64,000 bases of DNA, from contig NZ_JAFCLN010000012.1 in NCBI RefSeq assembly GCF_018129385.1, positions 124,001 to 188,000 of the forward strand, given 5' to 3'. The notes beneath the pieces were generated by a model, which searched no databases, was not told the DNA's origin, and saw nothing but the letters and a program-made list of their open reading frames with translations. The translations under genes were made by a program, and so were the position numbers. The first letter of the stretch is position 1, and every line of letters starts with the position of its first letter. The stretch is from Bradyrhizobium lablabi. Its GTDB lineage: Bacteria; Pseudomonadota; Alphaproteobacteria; Rhizobiales; Xanthobacteraceae. This document shows positions 51,613 through 59,218 of the stretch, piece after piece.

Positions 51613-52745
51613 GTTCGCGGCAGGTTGGTGAAGATCGACTTCGGTATCATGCAGTGCACGCCCTTGCGGACGTCCACGATCTGCGAGACCCGGCAGTCGC
51701 CGACCATAGAGACCAGACCATAGGCCTCATAGCGGCTCATCGGCACGAACTTCTGGGTGGAAAGCCAGTCGACGGCCTCGCGCACCGCATTGGTCATGGC
51801 GACGTTGAGGTCTTCGTTCAGCCCGACCGCGATCCAGTGCGTCCTGGTCTCGACGAACGGCCAGTTCAGCTTCATGTCCTTGCGAACGATCGGCTGGATC
51901 CTGATGTCCTTGTAGGAGCACTCCAGCGCCGTCAGGTTGACCTCGCCGTTGCCCTGGCGGCAATGCGAATCCCCCATCCAGATCAGCCCGCCCTTCAGGA
52001 AAACCGGGACATAGAGCGTCGAGCCTTCCTGGAGCTCGTTGATGTCCATGTTGGAGCCGTTTTTCCACGGACGAAGCGTCGAAACCGGCGCCATCTTGTC
52101 GTCCTTTACGCCGCCCTTGCGCGGGGACGGATCGTCGGGATCGATACCAACCGCGAGCGTGCCCGGGAACGGTTGCAGGTCGATGGTGATCCCCGGCTTG
52201 AACTCGACGGTTCGCTTCTCAAGGTCGATCGGAAAGAACTTGATGTAACCGTCAGGCATTTCGCTTGCGAGCGCCCCGATGGTCGGAAAATCCTTGCCCG
52301 GCAGGTTGAAGTTGACCGCCCACGGCTTCGGCTCGATGCGGAGAATACGGACTTCGAGCACGTCGCCCGGCTCAGCGCCGTTGACGTAGATCGGTCCGGT
52401 CATGGAATGCGGACCGCCGCCGGGATTGGCTTTGCGCAGGTCGACGGCCTGCTCGATCGTCATGCCCGGCTGAACCTTGTCGTGGGAATGCATCATGGTT
52501 TCGATGGAAACCGTGTCGCCGGAATCCACGGTCAGTCTCGGTTTCTCCTTGGGATCGAGCCAGCCCCACTGTACGGTGTCGAGCGTCGCGGCGAGACTGT
52601 GATGCTTGCCCGCCGCCACTTTCGGCGCCCAGTCGTGATTTCCTCGTGCGGGAGCCTGCTGTTGTTGCGCGATCACCGAGCTCGCCGCCAATACGCCCGC
52701 GGCAACGCCGGCAACAATCCATTTACGCGCGGAAGTCAGTTGCAT
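51609..52745 (-). CDS. Exported acetamidase/formamidase-family protein
   Basis: A 378-residue protein of the FmdA/AmdA family with a signal peptide (KWIVAGVAAGVLAASSVIAQ), so periplasmic, unlike typical cytoplasmic formamidases. Family landmarks: MHSHDKVQPGM, GGGPHSMTGPIYVNGAEPGD and MGDSHCRQGNGEVN, regions that bind zinc and carry the amidase site. The reaction would be hydrolysis of a short amide to acid plus ammonia. ATG 52745 has AAGGAGG 6 bases upstream, a near-perfect site. It leads the operon with the ZnuA- and ZnuB-like genes. Confidence 0.88.
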   Translation of the reverse strand: MQLTSARKWIVAGVAAGVLAASSVIAQQQQAPARGNHDWAPKVAAGKHHSLAATLDTVQWGWLDPKEKPRLTVDSGDTVSIETMMHSHDKVQPGMTIEQAVDLRKANPGGGPHSMTGPIYVNGAEPGDVLEVRILRIEPKPWAVNFNLPGKDFPTIGALASEMPDGYIKFFPIDLEKRTVEFKPGITIDLQPFPGTLAVGIDPDDPSPRKGGVKDDKMAPVSTLRPWKNGSNMDINELQEGSTLYVPVFLKGGLIWMGDSHCRQGNGEVNLTALECSYKDIRIQPIVRKDMKLNWPFVETRTHWIAVGLNEDLNVAMTNAVREAVDWLSTQKFVPMSRYEAYGLVSMVGDCRVSQIVDVRKGVHCMIPKSIFTNLPRT

Positions 52746-52902
52746 GGAGACCTCCTTGTCGTTCGGGAAAATCCGATAGTGGCGGGCACGCAGAATGGCT
52801 GTCAAGCCTTGCGGCGATGCCGCAAAGGGCGACGGCTCGGCTGTCGCGCTGCATCATTCGAGGCACGTTGCGCGCGCGCCGGGGAGCGAGTTGGGTGCGC
52901 CC

Positions 52903-53298
52903 TTACGACGGCAGCTTCGGCAGTTTTTCGACAAAGCCGTTGAAGCAGGCCAGCCGCTCGTCTTCTTCCTTGAGACCGCTGCACTCCGTGACCGATTTTG
53001 CCGTCCCCGCCTTGGCATTCTGCTTGGCCTTCGGCTTCGGCGCGATCACCGCGTCGTAGCAGCTAAGCCGTTCCTTGCTGCCGTCGTCGATTTCGAGGCA
53101 GGCCTGTAGCTTCTGCGCCATCGACTTCGGTTTCTCCGGCGCCGCTTTGGATTTGGCCGCGGTCGCCGTGCCTTTCGGCTTGACCTGGACCAGCGGCTTG
53201 TCGCCGACCATCGGCGGGTCGGCGGGCGGGTTGCTCTGCGCGACGGCGGCGGCCGAATACAACACCGCGACAATCACCAGGATCTTTTTCATCTCCAT
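52903..53298 (-). CDS. Small exported protein with two cysteine-pair motifs
   Basis: A 131-residue periplasmic protein. Signal peptide (KKILVIVAVLYSAAAVAQ), Lys/Pro/Ala-rich linker, then two repeats of C-x(n)-ERL-x-C: ACLEIDDGSKERLSCYDAVI and ECSGLKEEDERLACFNGFV. This pairing is familiar from small proteobacterial proteins whose cysteines form disulfides; function unknown. The ATGs at 53298 and 53292 are both possible starts. Confidence 0.7.
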   Translation of the reverse strand: MEMKKILVIVAVLYSAAAVAQSNPPADPPMVGDKPLVQVKPKGTATAAKSKAAPEKPKSMAQKLQACLEIDDGSKERLSCYDAVIAPKPKAKQNAKAGTAKSVTECSGLKEEDERLACFNGFVEKLPKLPS

Positions 53299-53423
53299 TC
53301 GCTTTCGTTCTCGGGTCTTCTAAATCAAGGCGGCGTGTGGGCCGAATATGCTCTCGATTAAGGCTTATTGGCGAAGACTTGTCACGATGCGGCGCAGAAA
53401 TTTGCGGCAAGGCGCCCCACGCC

Positions 53424-54593
53424 CTACCCGGCGGCCCGCCGCGGCCGGGTCAGCAGGATCACGGTCGCAAATGCCAGCGCGACAAAGGCCATGGCGACGA
53501 AGCCGGCCTCATGCAGCAGGCCGTGCGCGTACAAGGCGCCGCCGATGGCCGAACCGATGGCCTGCCCGATATAGAGCACGGAAGTGTTGAGCGACACCGA
53601 GGCCGACGCCAGCGGCGGCGCGGCGGCGACCAGGCGCACCTGCTGCATCGAATTGGTCGAGGCGAACCCCAGTCCCCAGATCACGACCGAGCAGGCCATC
53701 AAGGCATAGATGCCGGCGCTGAGCGCCCATCCGGCGACACCTGCGAACAGCAGCCCCGTGAACAGCACCGAGGTGCGGTAAGGCCCCCAGGAATCGACAA
53801 TTTGGGTGGCAATGGCGACGCCGACGAAACCGAATGCGCCATAGAGCGAAAACACCAGCGCGATCGCATCGGCGCCGGCGCCCGTGAGTTTTGCAAGCAG
53901 CGGCCCCATGAAGGTGAAGATGACGAACTGGCCGGACATCTGTAGCGTCGTGATCAGCAGCAGCAGCAAGATCATCCGGTTGCGCGCGACGGTGGTCCAG
54001 GTCTTCAGATCGACCGGCGATGCAAACAAGCCGCCCGGCAGCCGCCATATCAGCAGCAGGAAACTCACGAATCCGAGGACGCCGATGCCGCCATAGGCCG
54101 CACGCCAGCCATAGCGGCTGGCCATGAAGGTGATGAGCGGCAGGCCGATCGCCGCGGCCAGCGACCAGCCGAGAAAGATATAGGCGATGGTCGAGCCGCG
54201 CTTTCGCTCCGGCACGATCAGCGCCCCGGTGCCGGCGGCCTGCGGCGTGTAGATCACGCCAACCGCGAGCATAAACATACGAATAGCAAGCAGGCTGCCG
54301 TAATCCGGTGCAAAGGCCGACGCGATATTGGTGAGCGCCAGCACGGCCAGCGTCGCCGCCAGCAGCCTGCGCCGCTCGATCCGGCTGGTCAGCCACGCCG
54401 TAACCGGCGAGCCCACGCACAACACGATCGCGCCGAAGGTGATGAGCAGCCCGGCGGTGCTGATGCTGACGCCGAGCCCGTCGGACAATTCCTTCAGCAT
54501 CCCCGCGGGGCCGACCACCGAGCATCCGGTGACGACATTTCCGAGCATCAATGCAGTGGGAGCGAAGCGGCGGGCGGCGGGTGGATTTTGCAT
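53424..54593 (-). CDS. MFS transporter, probable drug/arabinose-efflux type
   Basis: A 389-residue twelve-helix major facilitator. Helix 2-3 has the MFS signature AWLTSRIERRRLLAATL and helix 5 the antiporter-like GTGALIVPERKRGSTIAYIFLGWSLAAAIGLP (positions about 118-150, quoted in part). This length and motif match the DHA1 group of proton-driven exporters, so it probably expels a drug or metabolite. Monocistronic; about 125 bases separate it from the upstream and downstream genes. Confidence 0.87.
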   Translation of the reverse strand: MQNPPAARRFAPTALMLGNVVTGCSVVGPAGMLKELSDGLGVSISTAGLLITFGAIVLCVGSPVTAWLTSRIERRRLLAATLAVLALTNIASAFAPDYGSLLAIRMFMLAVGVIYTPQAAGTGALIVPERKRGSTIAYIFLGWSLAAAIGLPLITFMASRYGWRAAYGGIGVLGFVSFLLLIWRLPGGLFASPVDLKTWTTVARNRMILLLLLITTLQMSGQFVIFTFMGPLLAKLTGAGADAIALVFSLYGAFGFVGVAIATQIVDSWGPYRTSVLFTGLLFAGVAGWALSAGIYALMACSVVIWGLGFASTNSMQQVRLVAAAPPLASASVSLNTSVLYIGQAIGSAIGGALYAHGLLHEAGFVAMAFVALAFATVILLTRPRRAAG

Positions 54594-54644
54594 GCAGCCG
54601 CATGTAAGCCGCCCCGTCGGATAAGGAAAGAGCGCGGCCGGCGA

Positions 54645-55889
54645 TTATTTCGGCGCCGCTTCGCTCACGCCAATGGTCTGCCGCGCAGGAGCGCTTTTCG
54701 GCGGCGGACAGGTTTCGATCAGGGAGTTCAGCGCACGGCCGAGCCCGTCATTGGAAAGCGTCGCCGTGCGAGCGAGCTGCCTGGCGCCCGCGGCCTGCGA
54801 CATTTCGGTGAAGCTGAATTGCCCACTCGACATCAGCGACAGGATTTCCTCCTTGTTCAGGCGCAAGCCCCAGATCTCGAATCCCAGCAATCTTGCGGGC
54901 GGCGATTTGAAATAGCGCGCCGCCGAGGCAGCGTTCGAGACCGCCAGCGCCGGAAACACCGAGCCGCTCACGGCCGGACGCTGGAAGTCGAGCTCGAACT
55001 GGTCGGCATTGAAGCAGACAATCCGCCAGTGCGAGGTGCGCCAGGACCTGTCGGCCTCGTTGCGCTCGACGACCGCCTTGCGCGCCATGCTGCGGCCGCT
55101 GCTCTCAAAGGTCCATCCGGTCTCGACGAATTCGCGGCGGTCGATGCCGAAGCGCACGATCTCATCGCGCGTCAGCACATGCATGCTCTCGAATTTGATG
55201 GTGCGCGCGAGTTGCAGCAGGCCGATATCGGCGCCCATTTTCACAATATAGCTCGCCAGCATGCGGTCGGCACGCTCGGCGCCGCGCTGCGCCGCGGCCG
55301 CCCGCATCTCGGCGGTCGGCACGCCAACGCCGCGGAAATACACGATCACCTTTGGCGAATGCACCGCCAGCAGCGCATCGGCTGCGATCTCGCGCGTGGT
55401 CGCCCCCAGCATGAGATAAGGGCACGCCGAGTTGCAGGTCGCGCCGCGGGTGAAGAGATCGCCGTGCAGCTCTCGGCCCGAGAGCTTCAGCTTGATGCAG
55501 GCCTCGCTGTCCTGCGCCTCGAAGCCACACTCTTTCACCACCGTGTGTGCGACCCGGGCCACCGCGCGCCGTTCGCGCAGCATCGCGCCCATCGCGAGCG
55601 CCTGGTCGAGATTGCCGCCGGGCGAATTGAAATAGAGCGGCAGGCTGCGATTGCCGGTCCGTGCGAGGAATTTTTTGAAACGCAATGCGGCGGCCGAATC
55701 CACCTGCCCTTCGACCGCGATCCAGCTATCGCAGCCGCGCCCGCAGGCGTCCGGCGCGCCCTTGACGACGTAAAACGCCATCGGCGGCGCTGCCGCCTTG
55801 GGCGGCGCCGGCCGCGCCTTCGGTACGGCAGCCGAGGCCGACCCGCCGGAAAGGATGAGGATGGCAAGGAGAATGACGCGCCAGTGCAT
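54645..55889 (-). CDS. Second exported ClpP-fold protein
   Basis: A 414-residue protein: signal peptide (ILLAILILSGGSASAA), then a ClpP-like fold with LYFNSPGGNLDQALAMGAML and the nucleophile region GATCNSACPYLMLGATTREI, a serine between cysteines as in the 43490 protein. The C-terminal 150 residues are longer than in the first paralogue and include a conserved-looking LNKEEILSLMSSGQFSF. Probably periplasmic and protease-like or a pseudo-enzyme. Start 55889 is preferred; the extension to 55958 lacks a signal peptide at its start. Confidence 0.75.
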   Translation of the reverse strand: MHWRVILLAILILSGGSASAAVPKARPAPPKAAAPPMAFYVVKGAPDACGRGCDSWIAVEGQVDSAAALRFKKFLARTGNRSLPLYFNSPGGNLDQALAMGAMLRERRAVARVAHTVVKECGFEAQDSEACIKLKLSGRELHGDLFTRGATCNSACPYLMLGATTREIAADALLAVHSPKVIVYFRGVGVPTAEMRAAAAQRGAERADRMLASYIVKMGADIGLLQLARTIKFESMHVLTRDEIVRFGIDRREFVETGWTFESSGRSMARKAVVERNEADRSWRTSHWRIVCFNADQFELDFQRPAVSGSVFPALAVSNAASAARYFKSPPARLLGFEIWGLRLNKEEILSLMSSGQFSFTEMSQAAGARQLARTATLSNDGLGRALNSLIETCPPPKSAPARQTIGVSEAAPK

Positions 55890-56185
55890 GGAAACCCAAG
55901 CGGTTGCGACCGGCCAAAACGCTAACAAGACGATTGCGGCAAGTCCATGCCGGGGCAAAAGGAGGTGCGGAATTTTACCTTGGTGTCCTTGAGTTACAAC
56001 ATGTGCATGACACCGGGCTTCAACGCGAAGGCGCTAATATCGGCCCCATATCGCCTGTAGGGACGCTGCCGGAAAACCGCCAATTTTTGAACACCGAGCG
56101 ATTGCAACGTCCGAATCGCCTGCTATACCGCTTCGGTTCCCGCTTACCTGCGTTCGTTCGCAGGAGTGAGCCTCAGGAGACCAGA
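55890..56185. other. thrS leader and divergent promoter region
   Basis: 296 bases. AAAAGGAGGT at 55957-55966 is a near-complete anti-ribosome match, and a 26-codon frame from TTG 55980 to the stop at 56058-56060 follows it with an unusually long spacing. CTGCG and CGCAG (56148-56163) form a small hairpin close to the thrS ribosome-binding site CAGGAGA. No classic threonine-rich leader peptide is seen. Confidence 0.4.
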
Positions 56186-58207
56186 ATGAGCGACTTCAAA
56201 TACTCCCTCACGAATCTCAAGCCCGTCGAGCCCGTGCAGAAGATCACGATCACTTTCCCCGACGGCGCCAGGCGCGAATTCCCCAAAAGCACCACCGGCC
56301 TCGACATCGCCAAGGGCATTTCGCCCTCGCTCGCCAAGCGCACCGTGGCGATGGCGCTGGACGGCACCGTGGCCGATCTCACCGACCCGATCGAGGCCGA
56401 TGCCAAGCTCGAGTTCATCGCCCGCGACGATGCGCGCGCGCTCGAGCTGATCCGGCATGACGCCGCACATGTGCTGGCGGAAGCGGTGCAATCGCTGTGG
56501 CCGGGCACCCAGGTCACCATCGGTCCCGTGATCGAGAACGGCTTCTATTACGACTTCTTCCGCAACGAGCCGTTCACGCCGGAAGATTTTGCCGCGATCG
56601 AGAAGAAGATGCGCGAGATCATCGCGCGCGATCAGCCCTTCACCAAGGAAGTGTGGGACCGCGAGAAGACCAAGCAGGTGTTCCGCGACAAGGGCGAGGC
56701 CTTCAAGGTCGAACTGGTCGACGCCATTCCAGGCGACGAGCCGATCAAGATCTATTTTCAGGGCGACTGGTTCGATCTCTGCCGCGGGCCGCACATGACC
56801 TCGACCGGCAAGGTCGGCAACGCGTTCAAGCTGATGAAGGTGGCGGGAGCCTATTGGCGCGGCGATTCCAATAACCCGATGCTGACGCGCATCTACGGCA
56901 CGGCGTTCGCGAAACAGGAAGAGCTGGACGCTTACCTGAAACAGATCGAGGAAGCCGAAAAGCGCGACCATCGCAAGCTCGGCCGCGAGCTCGACCTGTT
57001 CCACTTCCAGGAGGAAGGCCCGGGCGTGGTGTTCTGGCACCCCAAGGGCTGGACCATCTTCCAGCAGTTGATCGCCTATATGCGCCGGCGGCTGACCGGC
57101 GACTACAGCGAGGTCAACGCGCCGCAGATCCTCGACAAGGTGCTGTGGGAGACGTCGGGTCACTGGGACTGGTACCGCGAAAACATGTTCGCGGCCCAGT
57201 CGGCCGGCGATGAGGCCGAGGACAAGCGCTGGTTTGCGCTCAAGCCGATGAACTGCCCGGGCCATGTGCAGATCTTCAAGCATGGCTTGAAGAGCTACCG
57301 CGACCTGCCCTTTCGGCTTGCCGAATTCGGCGTGGTGCACCGCTACGAGCCGTCAGGCGCGATGCACGGCCTGATGCGGGTGCGCGGTTTTACCCAGGAC
57401 GATGCGCATGTGTTCTGCACGGAAGAGCAGCTTGCCGACGAGTGTCTCAAGATCAACGAGTTGATCCTGTCGACCTATGCCGATTTCGGCTTCACCGGCG
57501 AATTGACGGTAAAACTGTCGACGCGGCCGGAGAAGCGCGTCGGCACCGATGCGATGTGGGATCACGCCGAGCGCGTGATGGCGACCGTGCTGAGCCAGAT
57601 CCAGTCGCAGAGCAACCAGATCAAGACCGCGATCAACCCGGGCGAAGGCGCGTTCTACGGGCCAAAGTTCGAATACGTGCTGCGCGACGCCATCGGCCGC
57701 GACTGGCAATGCGGCACCACGCAGGTCGACTTCAACCTGCCGGAGCGATTTGGCGCGTTCTACATCGATGCCGACGGCAGCAAGAAAGCGCCTGTCATGG
57801 TGCATCGCGCGATCTGCGGCTCGATGGAACGCTTCATCGGCATTTTGATCGAGCATTTTGCCGGCAATTTCCCGCTCTGGCTCGCGCCGGTGCAGGTGGT
57901 GGTGACGACCATCACCTCGGAGGGCGATGAATACGCGAAGGTGGTGGCGGCCGCGGCGCGCCGCGCCGGCCTGCGCGTCGAGATCGACCTGCGCAACGAA
58001 AAGATCAACTACAAGGTCCGCGAGCACTCGCTGGCAAAAATCCCGGCGTTGCTGGTGGTCGGCAAGAAGGAAGCCGAGACCCATTCAGTCTCGATCCGCC
58101 GCCTCGGCAGCGATGGGCAGAAGGTGATGCCGACCGATGAGGCGATCGCGGCTCTGGTCGATGAGGCGACGCCGCCGGACGTGAAGCGGGCGCGCGGCGC
58201 GGTCTAA
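56186..58207 (+). CDS. thrS: Threonyl-tRNA synthetase
   Basis: Charges tRNA-Thr with threonine; 673 residues, full length. Domain order: TGS (about 18-80, ITFPDGARREFP), editing domain with the zinc-free HDAAHVLAEAV (HxxxH) and CRGPHM, class II catalytic core with FHFQEEGPG, MNCPGHVQIF (zinc cysteine), HRYEPSGAMHGLMRVRGFTQDDAH (motif 2) and HRAICGSMERFIGILIEH (motif 3), and the C-terminal anticodon-binding domain with PVQVVVTTIT. ATG 56186 is set by CAGGAGA 5 bases upstream. Downstream it overlaps the convergent gene by 4 nt. Confidence 0.98.
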   Translation: MSDFKYSLTNLKPVEPVQKITITFPDGARREFPKSTTGLDIAKGISPSLAKRTVAMALDGTVADLTDPIEADAKLEFIARDDARALELIRHDAAHVLAEAVQSLWPGTQVTIGPVIENGFYYDFFRNEPFTPEDFAAIEKKMREIIARDQPFTKEVWDREKTKQVFRDKGEAFKVELVDAIPGDEPIKIYFQGDWFDLCRGPHMTSTGKVGNAFKLMKVAGAYWRGDSNNPMLTRIYGTAFAKQEELDAYLKQIEEAEKRDHRKLGRELDLFHFQEEGPGVVFWHPKGWTIFQQLIAYMRRRLTGDYSEVNAPQILDKVLWETSGHWDWYRENMFAAQSAGDEAEDKRWFALKPMNCPGHVQIFKHGLKSYRDLPFRLAEFGVVHRYEPSGAMHGLMRVRGFTQDDAHVFCTEEQLADECLKINELILSTYADFGFTGELTVKLSTRPEKRVGTDAMWDHAERVMATVLSQIQSQSNQIKTAINPGEGAFYGPKFEYVLRDAIGRDWQCGTTQVDFNLPERFGAFYIDADGSKKAPVMVHRAICGSMERFIGILIEHFAGNFPLWLAPVQVVVTTITSEGDEYAKVVAAAARRAGLRVEIDLRNEKINYKVREHSLAKIPALLVVGKKEAETHSVSIRRLGSDGQKVMPTDEAIAALVDEATPPDVKRARGAV

Positions 58208-59115
58208 TTCTCTGACAACAATATCGCCGGGCGTGCGCGTGCCAGCGCGCGCTCGGCCTGCTCGGCGCCCTCGGCGAAGTAGAGGAACAGCCTCGCCCAA
58301 AAGATTTCCAGCCCGTCGCAGCCGCGCGGCAGCATGGTGACCTCGTTATTTGCCGCCCCGCCCCGCACGAGCAATTGCTCCGCCTCGGCGTCGCGCAGCA
58401 GCGTCAGCACATGCTTGCGCGAAACCGAGAAGGTTGTTGCGAGCGCGTTTATCGAAAGCGTTACCGGCTCGTTCACCGGCAAGGGCCCCTCCTCTCGTCC
58501 CGCCAATGCGAGACTGAACAGGATCAGCATCCCCGCGTTGCGTTCCGTAAACGGCCCGAGGCTCGGCTCGCTGTCGAGCAGTCGAAAGCCGGCGATGTAT
58601 TTCTCGCCGAGCGCGAGCACGAGCTCCTTCAGGAAATCGGGATCGTCGCCGATCGCCGTGCGCCAGAAATCCGCGCGCGCCATCACGTTCCGCATCGCCT
58701 CGTAATGGCTGCCCCAGCGTTCGCGATGCAGCGCGAACAGCTTTTCTGTCGGCTCCAGCGGGCGGCGACGGCGATCGGAACTCTGTCCGCCGACAAAGAA
58801 GCCCCCGGCCCGCATCAAGGCCAGCATGGCCTCGCAGCGACCGCGGCTGCACAGATCGAGCTGGACGCAGATGTCCTTCATCGCGCCGACCGTCAGGCCG
58901 GCCTCACCCCGGTTCAAACCGCTGTAGTGGAGCAGCAGTGCGATATGCGCGAACACCGAGCGCGCACGATCGCTCATCAGCGCATTGAGCAGGCGGTCGG
59001 CACGATACATAGGGATTACGGCGCGCATGGCCTCGCGCACCGCGCGCGGAAACTGCGGGTGGCTGCGCAATTGTGCGATGGCAGCAGGAGAATAGTTCGG
59101 TGTCCGGTCGGACAT
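58204..59115 (-). CDS. Hypothetical protein with winged-helix-like region
   Basis: A 303-residue cytoplasmic protein. The clearest feature is in its C-terminal third, where SINALATTFSVSRKHVLTLL followed by RDAEAEQLLV looks like a helix-turn-helix with wing; an earlier segment (GAMKDICVQLDLCSRGRCEAML) may be a second one. This suggests a DNA-binding regulator, but I know no named family. Start 59115 follows the internal ATG; longer options reach into the promoter of the adhesin. Divergently placed 103 bases from the trimeric autotransporter, so it could regulate that gene. Confidence 0.65.
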   Translation of the reverse strand: MSDRTPNYSPAAIAQLRSHPQFPRAVREAMRAVIPMYRADRLLNALMSDRARSVFAHIALLLHYSGLNRGEAGLTVGAMKDICVQLDLCSRGRCEAMLALMRAGGFFVGGQSSDRRRRPLEPTEKLFALHRERWGSHYEAMRNVMARADFWRTAIGDDPDFLKELVLALGEKYIAGFRLLDSEPSLGPFTERNAGMLILFSLALAGREEGPLPVNEPVTLSINALATTFSVSRKHVLTLLRDAEAEQLLVRGGAANNEVTMLPRGCDGLEIFWARLFLYFAEGAEQAERALARARPAILLSEN

Positions 59116-59218
59116 CACTTCAAGAGCAGGCACTTTACGGAGCACGTACAGTTCACCCGATGTGTTAACAATCCACCCAAATTTCCACAATTGCACCACG
59201 CGCAAGCCTCTCGGACAT

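Noticed and set aside
55904..56185. An N-terminally extended threonyl-tRNA synthetase
   Set aside because: The extra 94 codons resemble no domain; MSDFKYSL at 56186 has a ribosome-binding site and starts the TGS domain at the usual distance.
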